Assembly: GCF_027622945.1 (NCBI RefSeq)
Contig: NZ_JAPZVQ010000001.1
Location: forward strand, 720,979-769,923
Length of the DNA stretch: 48,945 bases
Origin: Glycomyces lechevalierae
GTDB taxonomy: Bacteria > Actinomycetota > Actinomycetes > Mycobacteriales > Micromonosporaceae
Direction: 5' to 3'
How positions within the stretch are numbered: position 1 is the first letter of the stretch; each line of letters starts with the position of its first letter. The notes below the pieces were generated by a model. It was not told the origin of the DNA and ran no database searches. It saw only the letters and a program-made list of their open reading frames with translations. The translations under genes were made by a program, and so were the position numbers. Shown here in pieces: positions 1 to 9,666 of the stretch.

Positions 1-96
1 CCGCCCCCCCCCCCCCCCCCCCCGCCCACCCCCCCCCGCCCCCCCCCTGCCCCGGGCCCCGCGCGGGCCCGGGGGGCCCCCCCGCCTCCCGTGAAC
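1..96. repeat. C/G-only low-complexity contig end
   Basis: The first 60 bases are almost pure C, followed by G/C blocks including the palindrome GGGGGGCCCCCC at about 71-82. There is no coding signal. It lies directly downstream of the minus-strand GH43 gene, so the G/C block may be the distorted remains of that gene's terminator hairpin. The homopolymer run looks like a sequencing or assembly end artefact. Confidence 0.7.
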
Positions 97-1077
97 TCAG
101 GCCCAGGCCTTGGCCAGGCGCTCGTACTCCTCAGCCGTGACGGGCAGGACGACGCCGTGGCACGGGTCCTTCGGCAGCCGGAAATCGGTGGAGGGGGTCC
201 ATTGGCCGCCCGCGAGGTCGTCGGTCTCGAACGGCACGTACCGCCGCTCGGGCGTGAACTCGTCGATCCAGAGGTACCACTTCTCCTCGGTGTTCGACTT
301 GTAGACGAGCGGGCCCTCGCCCTGCTTGATCGCGCCGAGGCCGATGCCCTCGGCCAGAGGCGTCCACTCGGCGGCGGTCAGGGACGGCGAGGTCTCGGAG
401 AAGATCGACTTGCCCAGGGGCGCCAGTCCGCCGCGCTCGCGCTCGTCCTTGGTGAAGCGGTAGTAGAGGCCGTCGTGCTCGATGACCGTGGTGTCGATCG
501 TCTGGCAGCCGCGGTCGATCCACGCGCGCGGCGCGGAGAACTCGCGGAAGTCGCGGGTGGTGGCGCACATGATCCGGTTGTAGCTCTCGCCCTCGTGCGC
601 CTGGGGGTCGTCGTAGAGCGTCGAGGACCAGTGCACGAGGTAGGCCTCCTGCTCGGGGTCCCACACGGACTCAGGCGCCCAGGTGTTGCCGGCCTCCGGC
701 GGCGAGATCTCGACGAGTCGGCCCTCGCCCCAGTCGACGAGGTCGCGGGACTCCCAGACCATGATCGAGCGGCTGCCCCAGCGCACATGGCGGTCCCAGT
801 CGTGACTCTTGAAGAGCTGCAGGTCGGTGGCGACCATGAAGAACCGGTCGCCCTCCGGGGAGCGCACGATGTGCGGGTCGCGGACGCCGCCCTCGCCCAG
901 CGTGGAGCGCAGCACCGGCTCCCCGCCGTTGAGGTCGTCGAAGCGCAGCGGGTCGTTGCCCTCGCTGAGGGCGAAGTAGATCTGCTCGCCGTCGGCCGCC
1001 TCGCGCTTGAAGTGCACGTAGAGGTAGCCGGCATGAGCGGAAGCGCCGTCAGAAGCACGGGCGGTTGCGGTGGACAC
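97..1077 (-). CDS. cytosolic glycoside hydrolase family 43-like enzyme
   Basis: The 326-residue protein reads as a five-bladed beta-propeller glycosidase of the GH43/GH62-like type. The blade-one segment GVRDPHIVR supplies a likely catalytic Asp, WAPESVWD is a typical clan-F motif, and KQGEGPLVYK supplies a likely acid Glu. There is no signal peptide, so it probably acts in the cytoplasm on imported arabino- or xylo-oligosaccharides. The GTG start at 1077 is chosen because AAGGAGA sits about seven bases upstream; a longer reading frame to 1155 would begin with low-complexity Pro/Ala residues. It is divergent from the secreted XynD-like gene. The exact specificity (arabinosidase, xylosidase or galactosidase) cannot be told. 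Confidence 0.85.
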   Translation of the reverse strand: MSTATARASDGASAHAGYLYVHFKREAADGEQIYFALSEGNDPLRFDDLNGGEPVLRSTLGEGGVRDPHIVRSPEGDRFFMVATDLQLFKSHDWDRHVRWGSRSIMVWESRDLVDWGEGRLVEISPPEAGNTWAPESVWDPEQEAYLVHWSSTLYDDPQAHEGESYNRIMCATTRDFREFSAPRAWIDRGCQTIDTTVIEHDGLYYRFTKDERERGGLAPLGKSIFSETSPSLTAAEWTPLAEGIGLGAIKQGEGPLVYKSNTEEKWYLWIDEFTPERRYVPFETDDLAGGQWTPSTDFRLPKDPCHGVVLPVTAEEYERLAKAWA

Positions 1078-1331
1078 GGGTCTCCTTGGAGTCGCAGGGG
1101 GCGCCGGGGCATTTCCGGGAAGGTTCACGGTACCTGGAACGCCCGGTCCGGCCAAGATCCGGAGCGGGAAAACATCAGATCATTTTTATATCGAGGCATT
1201 TACATATATGGACACTATGGATACCCTGGCCCGAAGCCCGCGCTCGCCCGGCGGAAACGCCGGACGAATCACGGGCGACCCGAGCATCCTGCGTGACACC
1301 CGTGGCGCGCGAGCGCCGGAGAGGTACTCCC
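1078..1331. promoter_or_regulatory. divergent GH43/GH43 control region
   Basis: This 254-base gap separates two divergent glycosidase genes. It contains a sharp AT-rich island at about 1171-1216, including TTTTTATATCG and ACATATATGG, which must hold the promoters for one or both genes, although no single -35/-10 pair stands out. GAGGCATTTACATA at 1193-1206 resembles the reverse complement of 47207-47220, upstream of the GH62 gene. GGAGAGG at 1319-1325 is the ribosome-binding site of the plus-strand gene. Confidence 0.5.
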
Positions 1332-2759
1332 ATGACTCCACCTCTGAGCCCCCATCCCAAGACGCTGCGTCCGAAACCCCGGCACCTGCGGGGCCGCCTC
1401 GCGGCGGCGCTGGTCGCGGCGTTCGTCGCGGCCCTGCTGAGCACCGCCGCCGATCCGTCGCCCGACCCGGCACAGGCCGACAACCCGATCATCCAGACCA
1501 TCTACACCGCCGACCCCGCGCCGCTCGTCTACAACGGCCGCGTCTACCTGTACACCGGGCACGACGAGGACGCCTCGACCTGGTTCACCATGAAGGAGTG
1601 GCGCGTCTGGTCGTCCGACGACATGGTCAACTGGACCGACCACGGCTCGCCGCTGAACATCGACACGTTCAGCTGGGCGCGTCAGGACGCCTGGGCCGGC
1701 CAGGCCGTCGAGCGCAACGGCAAGTTCTACTGGTACGTCCCCGTCGTCAACGACGCCACCGGCCGGATGGCGATCGGCGTGGCCGTCGCGGACAGCCCGA
1801 CCGGGCCCTTCCGGGACGCCATCGGGCACCCGCTCGTCGAGAACGGCGAGATCGACCCCACGGTCTTCATCGACACCGACGGGCAGGCCTATCTCTACTG
1901 GGGCAACCCGAACCTGTGGTACGTGAAGCTCAACGCCGACATGACCTCGTACTCGGGCTCCCCCACCAAGATCCAGCTCACGACGCAGGGCTTCGGCTCG
2001 CGCCCGAACAACGCCCAGCGGCCGACCCTGTACGAGGAGGGGCCGTGGTTCTACAAGCGGAACTCCTTGTACTACATGGTGTTCGCCGCGCAGTGCTGCT
2101 CGGAGTTCATCGCGTACTCGACGTCCCCCGGGCCGACCGGGCCGTGGACCTACCGCGGCACGATCATGCCGACGCAGGGCTCGAGCTTCACCAACCACGC
2201 CGGGGTGATCGACTTCAAGGGATCGTCGTACTTCTTCTACCACAACGGCGCCCTGCCGGGCGGCGGCGGCTTCACGAGGTCCGTGGCCGTCGAGAAGTTC
2301 ACGTACAACGCCGACGGGACCTTCCCGCAGATCAACATGACCACCGCGGGGGCGCCGCAGGTCGGCACCCTCAATCCCTATGTGCGCCAAGAGGCCGAGA
2401 CGATCGCCTGGGAGTCCGGGATCGAGACCGAGCGGGCGAGCGGGGGCGGGATGAACGTCGGCTGGATCGAGAACGGCGACTGGATCAAGGTCAAGGGCGC
2501 CGCGTTCGGCACCGGCGCGCGCCAATTCACCGCGCGGGTGGCCTCGGCGACCGCGGGCGGCTCGATCGAGGTCCGGCTCGACTCCCCGACCGGGACGCGG
2601 GTCGGCACGTGCGCGGTGACGGGCACCGGCGGCTGGCAGACCTGGTCGAGCGTGTCGTGCCCGGTGAGCGGCGCGACCGGGACGCACGACGTGTACCTGC
2701 GGTTCACCGGCGGGAGCGGCTACCTGTTCAACGTGGACTCGTGGCAGTTCGCGGTGTAG
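1332..2759 (+). CDS. secreted XynD-like arabinoxylan arabinofuranohydrolase (GH43 + CBM6)
   Basis: The 475-residue protein has a signal peptide (about 1-48: basic stretch, Ala/Val core, PAQA cut region), a GH43 propeller (about 50-345) and a C-terminal CBM6-type beta-sandwich (about 350-475, starting RQEAETIAWESG). Likely catalytic residues are Asp61 in YTADPAP (base), Asp175 in EIDPTVF (pKa modulator) and Glu236 in EEGPWFYK (acid). The architecture and the NPIIQTIYTADPAP opening match Bacillus XynD-type enzymes, which remove arabinose side chains from arabinoxylan; this is family knowledge, not tested here. The ATG at 1332 follows GGAGAGG and starts a proper signal sequence. It is divergent from the cytosolic GH43 gene and converges on the feruloyl-esterase-like gene. 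Confidence 0.9.
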   Translation: MTPPLSPHPKTLRPKPRHLRGRLAAALVAAFVAALLSTAADPSPDPAQADNPIIQTIYTADPAPLVYNGRVYLYTGHDEDASTWFTMKEWRVWSSDDMVNWTDHGSPLNIDTFSWARQDAWAGQAVERNGKFYWYVPVVNDATGRMAIGVAVADSPTGPFRDAIGHPLVENGEIDPTVFIDTDGQAYLYWGNPNLWYVKLNADMTSYSGSPTKIQLTTQGFGSRPNNAQRPTLYEEGPWFYKRNSLYYMVFAAQCCSEFIAYSTSPGPTGPWTYRGTIMPTQGSSFTNHAGVIDFKGSSYFFYHNGALPGGGGFTRSVAVEKFTYNADGTFPQINMTTAGAPQVGTLNPYVRQEAETIAWESGIETERASGGGMNVGWIENGDWIKVKGAAFGTGARQFTARVASATAGGSIEVRLDSPTGTRVGTCAVTGTGGWQTWSSVSCPVSGATGTHDVYLRFTGGSGYLFNVDSWQFAV

Positions 2760-2783
2760 CCCGGTAGCGAAGGAGCGCAAGAG

Positions 2784-2817
2784 GAACGGGCCTCCCGAGA
2801 AGGGAGGCCCGTTCTTT
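2784..2817. terminator. strong bidirectional hairpin between convergent genes
   Basis: GAACGGGCCTCCC (2784-2796) pairs perfectly with 2802-2814 across a five-base loop, followed by TTTC. It lies 24 bases after the XynD-like stop and 35 bases before the end of the opposing esterase gene, so it can stop both transcripts. Confidence 0.9.
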
Positions 2818-2851
2818 CACGTGCGGCGGTGAGGGTGCGCCGCTGCGCGGA

Positions 2852-4285
<1,434 letters not shown>

Positions 4286-4315
4286 TCAGGCCGTGCGGCG
4301 CCTTGAATATTGACG

Positions 4316-4347
4316 CCAGTCTATATAGATTGGATCTATGCGGTCAA
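4316..4347 (-). promoter_or_regulatory. promoter and palindromic operator of the CE1 esterase gene
   Basis: On the minus strand TTGACC (4347-4342), a 16-base spacer and TATAGA (4325-4320) form a good housekeeping promoter, giving a leader of about 150 bases. The -10 lies within the palindrome CCAGTCTATATAGATTGG (4316-4333), which has one mismatched pair. A factor bound there would cover the -10. The same palindrome was not seen elsewhere in the window. The rest of the 271-base gap 4163-4433 shows nothing else. Confidence 0.6.
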
Positions 4348-4433
4348 TACCCGCGGCCTTTCAGAAGTTCGCCGCAAAATGTCCACGAATCCCGTTGGGA
4401 TACATCGGATCTCTCCCCATCGGAGCGCCGCGT

Positions 4434-5204
4434 TCAGCGCGCGAGGCGGTCCGGGTCGCCCTGCTCGGCGCGCCGCACCAGCCACGCGTCCGTGATGTGG
4501 GCGAACATCGCCTCGGCCGCGCCATCGGGGTCGCGGGCGGCGATGCGCTCGAAGATGCGGCGGTGCCCCTGGTTCGAGGCCTCGCACAGCGCGCGCTCGG
4601 TCCGTCCCATGTAGCTCGCGGTATTGATGACCTGGCCTTCGAGGGAGCGCACGACGGCGCGCGCGATGCGGTTGCCCGAGGCGCGCATGACGGTGTCGTG
4701 GAAGGCCCGGTCGTGCTCGTGATAGGACTCCGGGGCGTCGAGGAGCTCGTCCATGCGGTCGACCAGCTCGCCCATCCGGGCGACGGCCTCGTCGTCCGCG
4801 GTACGGGCAGCCACGTTCGCCATGTCCGACTCCAGGAGCCGCCGGGTGACCACCACGTCGTCGAGGATGCCGAGGGTCGCGTCGTCGTCGATGACCGCGG
4901 CGAGCACCAGCTCGTCGAGCAGGTTCCACGAGGTCGACGGCAGCACGGCGGTGCCCGAGCCCTGCCGGATCTGCACCAGGCCCTTCTCCTGCAGGACCTT
5001 CACGGCCTCGCGGACCACGGTGCGGCTCACCGAGAACGCGTCGCAGAGGGCGTGCTCGGCCGGGAGCGCGGAGCCGGGCTCGTAGTCGCCGCGCACGACG
5101 CGGCGCACGAGTTCGGCGGTGACGGCCTTCGCGAGGTTGGCGGGCCGGCGCGACCAGGCCGGGGGCGCGGGTTCCGGCGCCGTCGGGCGCTGCAGTGCCG
5201 TCAT
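4434..5204 (-). CDS. FadR-subfamily GntR transcriptional regulator
   Basis: The 256-residue protein has an N-terminal winged helix (about 25-95; ELVRRVVRGDYEPGSALPAE, then SVSRTVVREAVKVLQEKGLV) and a C-terminal all-helical FCD sensor domain (about 105-245) with the usual metal-ligand-type residues (Asp and His in HDRAFHDTVM, His near AHITDAW). FadR-type regulators commonly sense sugar acids or organic acids. The ATG at 5204 follows GGAGGACC. It is divergent from the sugar ABC importer and the enolase-superfamily gene, and a palindrome in the shared promoter region (5263-5276) fits this family. It probably represses itself and the transporter operon until a uronate or aldonate is present; the ligand is inferred. 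Confidence 0.93.
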   Translation of the reverse strand: MTALQRPTAPEPAPPAWSRRPANLAKAVTAELVRRVVRGDYEPGSALPAEHALCDAFSVSRTVVREAVKVLQEKGLVQIRQGSGTAVLPSTSWNLLDELVLAAVIDDDATLGILDDVVVTRRLLESDMANVAARTADDEAVARMGELVDRMDELLDAPESYHEHDRAFHDTVMRASGNRIARAVVRSLEGQVINTASYMGRTERALCEASNQGHRRIFERIAARDPDGAAEAMFAHITDAWLVRRAEQGDPDRLAR

Positions 5205-5238
5205 CGGTCCTCCGTACACAGAGCTGGGGTCGCCGCCC

Positions 5239-5286
5239 AGTATACGACATCACTCCATTGACGTAAGACGTCATACGAGTTATGTT
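5239..5286. promoter_or_regulatory. divergent promoters with embedded GntR operator
   Basis: Plus strand: TTGACG (5258-5263), 17-base spacer, TATGTT (5281-5286), reading toward the solute-binding protein. Minus strand: TTACGT (5266-5261), 16-base spacer, TATACT (5244-5239), reading toward the GntR gene. The 14-base palindrome GTAAGACGTCATAC (5263-5276, one mismatched pair) occupies the plus-strand spacer and the minus-strand -35. A related half site GTATACGAC (5240-5248) covers the minus-strand -10. The palindrome has the GT-N(n)-AC character of FadR-type operators. Confidence 0.75.
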
Positions 5287-5342
5287 AACCGGCGACCCTG
5301 TGAGCCGGACCCCTCCGGCGCCCCTACAGAGAGTGATCTGCA

Positions 5343-6608
5343 ATGAAGCGACGAGCACTGTGGTCGAGCGTTCTTATTGCGCCCCTTGCGCTGTACGGAT
5401 GCGGCAGCGCCGCCGGGCCCGACACGGGAGGCGGCGGCGAGTCCGGCACCCTCGTCGTGTGGGACTGGAAGTCCGGCGACGAGACCGCGAAGTCCTACAT
5501 CGAGCAGGCGAAGGCCGACTTCGCCAAGGCGCACCCGGACGTCGAGGTCGAGTTCGTGGCCCAGCCGTTCGACCAGTACTACAACCTGCTGGGCACGGCG
5601 ATCCAGTCCGGCGAGGGCCCGGACGTCATGCTCTTCAACGGCGGCGGCCAGCTCCGCGACCGCACCGACGCCCTACTGCCCCTTGAGGACTACCTCGCCG
5701 ACGACATGGAGCGCCTGGCCGGCTGGGAGGCGTTCAGCGCCGACGGCCACATCTACGCCGCGCCCGTGACCCTGCAGGGCCACCCGATCTACTACAACAA
5801 GGCCCTCTACGCGGAGGCCGGGCTCGACCCCGAGGCGCCCGCCGCCACCTGGGAGGAGTTCCTGGCCGACTGCGCCCAGATCGAGGAGAAGACCGACGCG
5901 ACCTGCTTCGCCTTGGGCAACAAGGAGGGCATCGGCATCCAGTTCTTCCTCTCCGGTCTCGGCTCGGGCGTGCTGACGCCCGAGGAGTACGACGCCTGGA
6001 TCGCGGGCGACCGCGACTGGACCTCCCCGAACGTGAAGCGCCTCTTCGAGATGTGGGTCGAGGCCGAGCAGTCCGGGCTCAACAACGAGGGCGTGAACTC
6101 CACGGCGATGTTCAACGACGAGTTCGCGATCTTCGACGCGGGCGAAGCCGCCCACGTCATCGGGCTCATGTCCGACGTCGGCCACTGGAAGGACTTCGGC
6201 GAGTTCCTGGGCGCCGAGAACGTCGGCGTCATGCCCGCGCCGCTCGCGAACCCCGCGGCCGTGCCGAGCCTCCCGTACGACGGCGGCATCGGCTACGGCG
6301 TCGCCGAGTGGACCGAGGACCCCGCGCTCGCGGCCGACCTCGTGCGCTCGCTCTCCTCGACGGCCGCACTGGAGGCGTTCTACGCCGACGCGGGCGCGAT
6401 CGCCGCGGACACCACCATCGACGCCTCGAGCTCCGGGCCCGCCACGGCCCAGATCGTCGACGCGATCCAGACCGGCGAGCCCGCCCTGCACGTGGCCCTC
6501 TCCGCCGAGACGCTGGAGCTCATGGGGCGCCTGTCCCAGCAGCTCCTCAGCGGATCGGTCACTGTGGACGACGCGCTGGCCCAGCTGGCCGAGAGCGACC
6601 AGGGGTAG
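5343..6608 (+). CDS. sugar ABC transporter solute-binding lipoprotein
   Basis: The 421-residue protein begins with a lipoprotein signal (MKRRALWSSVLIAPLALYGC; lipobox LYGC, Cys20) and a Gly-rich linker, then a family-1 extracellular solute-binding domain (LVVWDWKSGDE, SGEGPDVMLFNGGG, YYNKALYAEAG). It captures a sugar or oligosaccharide at the outer membrane face for the two permeases that follow three bases (6611) and then one overlapping base downstream. Expression probably depends on the GntR-controlled promoter at 5258-5286. The surrounding enzymes suggest an arabino-/xylo-oligosaccharide or uronate-bearing fragment; the substrate is inferred. The signal-peptide codons are less GC-rich than the rest, as often seen. 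Confidence 0.93.
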   Translation: MKRRALWSSVLIAPLALYGCGSAAGPDTGGGGESGTLVVWDWKSGDETAKSYIEQAKADFAKAHPDVEVEFVAQPFDQYYNLLGTAIQSGEGPDVMLFNGGGQLRDRTDALLPLEDYLADDMERLAGWEAFSADGHIYAAPVTLQGHPIYYNKALYAEAGLDPEAPAATWEEFLADCAQIEEKTDATCFALGNKEGIGIQFFLSGLGSGVLTPEEYDAWIAGDRDWTSPNVKRLFEMWVEAEQSGLNNEGVNSTAMFNDEFAIFDAGEAAHVIGLMSDVGHWKDFGEFLGAENVGVMPAPLANPAAVPSLPYDGGIGYGVAEWTEDPALAADLVRSLSSTAALEAFYADAGAIAADTTIDASSSGPATAQIVDAIQTGEPALHVALSAETLELMGRLSQQLLSGSVTVDDALAQLAESDQG

Positions 6609-6610
6609 GC

Positions 6611-7567
6611 ATGACCGCCGCCTCAACGCCGGTCCGGACCCCCGTCCGGGCCGGCGCCCAGACCCCGCGGCGCCGCGTGAGATCCGGGCGCGGCGCCGCG
6701 GGCAAGTCCCGGGCCGAACGGCTCGCGCCGTACGTGCTCGTCGCCCCCGCGGCGCTCATCATCGGCGTGTTCCGCCTGTACCCCTTGGCGCTCGGCGTGA
6801 ACTTCTCGTTCACGGGCGACGGCGACCGGAACGGGCAGGCCGTGGGGTTCGACAACTATGCGACCCTCTTCGACGACCCGCTGTTCCTCGCGTCCATGCG
6901 GAACGTGGGCCTGCTCGTGCTGCTCCTGCCTGTGGCCGTGGCGATCCCGGGGCTCCTCGCCACCTTCGTCTACATGCGCGTGCCCGGGCACCGCGTGTAC
7001 CGCGGCGTCTACTTCTTCCCGGCCGTGCTCTCCCCCGTCATCATCGGCGCGATCTTCAACCTGCTGCTCGCGTTCGACGGGCCGGTGAACGCACTGCTGG
7101 GCGCGGTCGGGATCGGGCCGGTCGACTGGCTCGGCGATCCCGATGTGGCGATGTACGCCGTTGTGGCCGTGCACATCTGGGCGACCTTCGGGATGGCGCT
7201 CGTGGTGTTCCTCGCCGGGTTCGCCACGTTGGACGCCTCGCTCATCGACGCGGCCCGCGTGGACGGCGCCTCGCTGCCGCGCGTGGTGCGGCATGTGATC
7301 GTCCCGGGCCTCTCGCGCACGATCCAGTTCGTGGTCGTGACGACCATGATCGGGATGCTCACCTCGATGTTCGGCCTGCTCTACGTGATGACCGGCGGCG
7401 GGCCGGAGGGCTCGACCTACCTGCCCGAGTACTACATCTGGTTCCAGCAGGGCCAGATGAGCCGCCCGGCGCTCGCCTCAGCGGCGTCCACAGTGCTCTT
7501 CGGCGTGATGCTCGTCGTCGGGCTCGCCCAGATCGCGGTGCTGCGCCGCACCGGGAGGGAGGACTGA
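6611..7567 (+). CDS. sugar ABC transporter permease (MalF type)
   Basis: The 318-residue membrane protein has a basic, Arg/Ala-rich cytoplasmic N-terminus (about 1-38) and then six predicted transmembrane segments starting at YVLVAPAALIIGVF. The ATPase-contact EAA loop is visible as DAARVDGASLPRVVRHVIVPG. It forms the channel together with the next gene. The ATG at 6611 lies two bases after the solute-binding protein's stop, with AGGGGTAGG as ribosome-binding site. No ATP-binding subunit is encoded in the operon, so a shared MsiK-type ATPase elsewhere is expected, as is common in actinomycetes. Confidence 0.93.
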   Translation: MTAASTPVRTPVRAGAQTPRRRVRSGRGAAGKSRAERLAPYVLVAPAALIIGVFRLYPLALGVNFSFTGDGDRNGQAVGFDNYATLFDDPLFLASMRNVGLLVLLLPVAVAIPGLLATFVYMRVPGHRVYRGVYFFPAVLSPVIIGAIFNLLLAFDGPVNALLGAVGIGPVDWLGDPDVAMYAVVAVHIWATFGMALVVFLAGFATLDASLIDAARVDGASLPRVVRHVIVPGLSRTIQFVVVTTMIGMLTSMFGLLYVMTGGGPEGSTYLPEYYIWFQQGQMSRPALASAASTVLFGVMLVVGLAQIAVLRRTGRED

Positions 7568-8394
7568 TGTCGCCGCTCCGCGCCGGACGCTGGATCGCCG
7601 CGATCCCCATGGCCGCCTTGGCCCTCGCCACCGTCTACCCGCTCGTGTTCACCGCGAACGTGGCCATGAAGACCCGCCGCGAATACGTGCTCGACCGGTT
7701 CGCGCCGGCCGAGGGCCTGCGCTGGGACGCGTTCGCCACCGCCTGGTCGAGCGCGGACATGGGCCGGTACCTCGCCAACTCGCTCCTCGTCGTCTCCGGC
7801 TCAGTGGCGCTCCTGCTGCTGTTCGGGTCGATGGCGGGATTCGCGTTGAGCCAGTTGCGGTTCCGAGGATCGAGGGTGCTGTACCTCGCGTGCCTGGCGG
7901 CACTGTTCATCCCGTTCCAGGTCATCATGGTCCCGCTCGCCCGCACGCTGGGGCAGGCCGGGCTCATCGACACCTACCCCGGGCTGATCCTCGCCTACAC
8001 CGCGCAGTTCCTGCCGTTCACGGTGTTCCTGATGACCAGCTACTACAGCGGCATCCCGGCCGAGATCATCGACGCCGCCCGCATCGACGGGAACTCCGTG
8101 TACGGGGTGTATGGGCGGATCATGCTGCCGCTCGGGCGGCCCGCGCTGCTCTCGGTGGGCATCCTCAACGCCCTGTTCTGCTGGAACGACGTGCTCATCG
8201 CGCTGCTGCTCATGCCTTCTGCCGAGCACCGCACGCTCATGGTCGGCGTGACCTCGCTGCGCGGCCAGTACTCCGCGGACATACCCACGTTCGCCGGGGG
8301 CGTGCTCATCGCGGCCGTGCCGGTGCTCGTGCTCTACCTCTGCTTCCAGCGCCAGATCACCGCCGGCGTCACGGCCGGCGCCACGAAGGGATGA
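7567..8394 (+). CDS. sugar ABC transporter permease (MalG type)
   Basis: The 275-residue membrane protein has about six transmembrane segments (AAIPMAALALATVYPLVF first) and the EAA loop DAARIDGNSVYGVYGRIMLP. Its ATG overlaps the upstream TGA by one base (TGATG), so the two permeases are translationally coupled and made in equal amounts. It completes the inner-membrane part of the importer fed by the lipoprotein at 5343. Its end is one base from the start of the enolase-superfamily gene. Confidence 0.93.
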   Translation: MSPLRAGRWIAAIPMAALALATVYPLVFTANVAMKTRREYVLDRFAPAEGLRWDAFATAWSSADMGRYLANSLLVVSGSVALLLLFGSMAGFALSQLRFRGSRVLYLACLAALFIPFQVIMVPLARTLGQAGLIDTYPGLILAYTAQFLPFTVFLMTSYYSGIPAEIIDAARIDGNSVYGVYGRIMLPLGRPALLSVGILNALFCWNDVLIALLLMPSAEHRTLMVGVTSLRGQYSADIPTFAGGVLIAAVPVLVLYLCFQRQITAGVTAGATKG

Positions 8395-8395
8395 C

Positions 8396-9625
8396 ATGCG
8401 GATCACCGGCTACCGCGCGCTGACGACGGTCCAGGAATGGGCCCGGCCCGTCGGCGACGCCAACGGCGTCTTCGCGGACGGCACCACCACCGTCCCGATC
8501 GTCCTGGTGGACACCGATGCAGGCCTCACCGGCGTCGGGATCGGCTCGCACGTCGAGATCGCGGCGGTCTTCGCCGCGATCGAGGGCGAGGACCCGCGCG
8601 CCGTCACCGCACTGTACGACCGGATGCTGCGGCGCGCGTTCAAGGCCGGGCACGGCGGGGCCCTGTTCGCCACCATCGGCGCGCTCGACACCGCGCTGTG
8701 GGACCTCAAGGCGCAGTGCGCGGACGAGCCGCTGTGGCGGTTCCTCGGCGGGCGCGACCGGGTCGTGCCGGCGTACGCCTCCGGTCTCGACATCGGCCTG
8801 GACGACGAGGCCTTGGCCGGGGCCTACCGCGTGTACGCCGAGCGCGGGCTCCGGGCCGCGAAACTCAAAGGCGGCCTTGACGTCGAAGCGGACCGGCGCC
8901 GGCTCGCACTGGTGCGGGACGTGCTCATCGAGGCGGGCACGCCGCGGCCGGGGCTCATGCTCGACGCGAACGAGATCTGGTCGCGCAAGCAGGCTGTGCG
9001 CCATGTGCGCGAACTCGAACGCGACCTCGACCTCGCGTGGGTCGAGGAGCCGGTGCGGCGCTGGGACGCCGACGGGCTGGCCGTCGTCCAGCGGGGCGTG
9101 CGCGCGGCCGTGGCGACCGGCGAGAACCTGACCGGACTCGAGCAGTTCCGGCCGCTCCTGCAGACGGGCGCAGTCGATGTCGTGCAGACCGCCGCGGTCG
9201 GCGGCGTCACGCACTTCCTGCGCGTCGCCGCGCTCGCCCACGCCTTCGACCTCCCGGTGAGCCCCATCGGGAACATCCCCGTGGGCCTGCTCCACGCCGC
9301 CACGTCCGTCCCCAACCACCTCGTGAGCGAGCTGCAGGACCTGCGCCCGCCCGTCGGCGTCACCGCCGACCTCGACATCGAGGACGGCGCGTTCGTCCTC
9401 GGCGACAGCCCCGGCCTCGGACTCACCGTCCATGAGGGAGCGATCGCCGGACTCGGCAGCGCGCCGCGCCCGGCCGACCCCGCCGGGCCGGGCGTCCGGC
9501 CCGCGCGCGCCGGACTGCACCTGCTGGCCACCGCCTTGCAGGGCAACGATTCCCACCGATTCCCTGCTCGCCGAGAAACGGAGGAGACCGAGGCACCGCC
9601 CGCCCGGCGAGTACCCGTCACCTAA
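8396..9625 (+). CDS. mandelate racemase/enolase superfamily sugar-acid enzyme
   Basis: The 409-residue protein has an N-terminal capping domain (about 1-125) and a TIM barrel (about 130-360). Metal ligands are Asp190 (LDANE), Glu217 (VEEP) and Glu243 (TGEN), spaced as in the mandelate racemase group; the KxK acid/base pair is Lys156/Lys158. The strand-seven position where a catalytic His is usual reads SPIGN (Ile291), so the His-Asp dyad may be missing. A tail of about 50 residues rich in Pro, Arg and Glu follows the normal end of the fold. It begins one base after the permease gene and is in the GntR-controlled operon, suggesting dehydration or epimerisation of an imported sugar acid. The substrate is unknown. 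Confidence 0.87.
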   Translation: MRITGYRALTTVQEWARPVGDANGVFADGTTTVPIVLVDTDAGLTGVGIGSHVEIAAVFAAIEGEDPRAVTALYDRMLRRAFKAGHGGALFATIGALDTALWDLKAQCADEPLWRFLGGRDRVVPAYASGLDIGLDDEALAGAYRVYAERGLRAAKLKGGLDVEADRRRLALVRDVLIEAGTPRPGLMLDANEIWSRKQAVRHVRELERDLDLAWVEEPVRRWDADGLAVVQRGVRAAVATGENLTGLEQFRPLLQTGAVDVVQTAAVGGVTHFLRVAALAHAFDLPVSPIGNIPVGLLHAATSVPNHLVSELQDLRPPVGVTADLDIEDGAFVLGDSPGLGLTVHEGAIAGLGSAPRPADPAGPGVRPARAGLHLLATALQGNDSHRFPARRETEETEAPPARRVPVT

Positions 9626-9666
9626 CCCACCACCCTGCCTCGCCAATGAAGGAAAGGCACAACGAC

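Noticed and set aside
6053..6610. Possible upstream extension of the first permease
   Set aside because: It runs antiparallel in codon sense through the solute-binding protein gene and is Arg/Gly-rich; the real ATG is at 6611.
9552..9571. Direct repeat CGATTCCC within the tail of the enolase-family gene
   Set aside because: The repeat is eight bases, coding and not next to a promoter; chance is likely.
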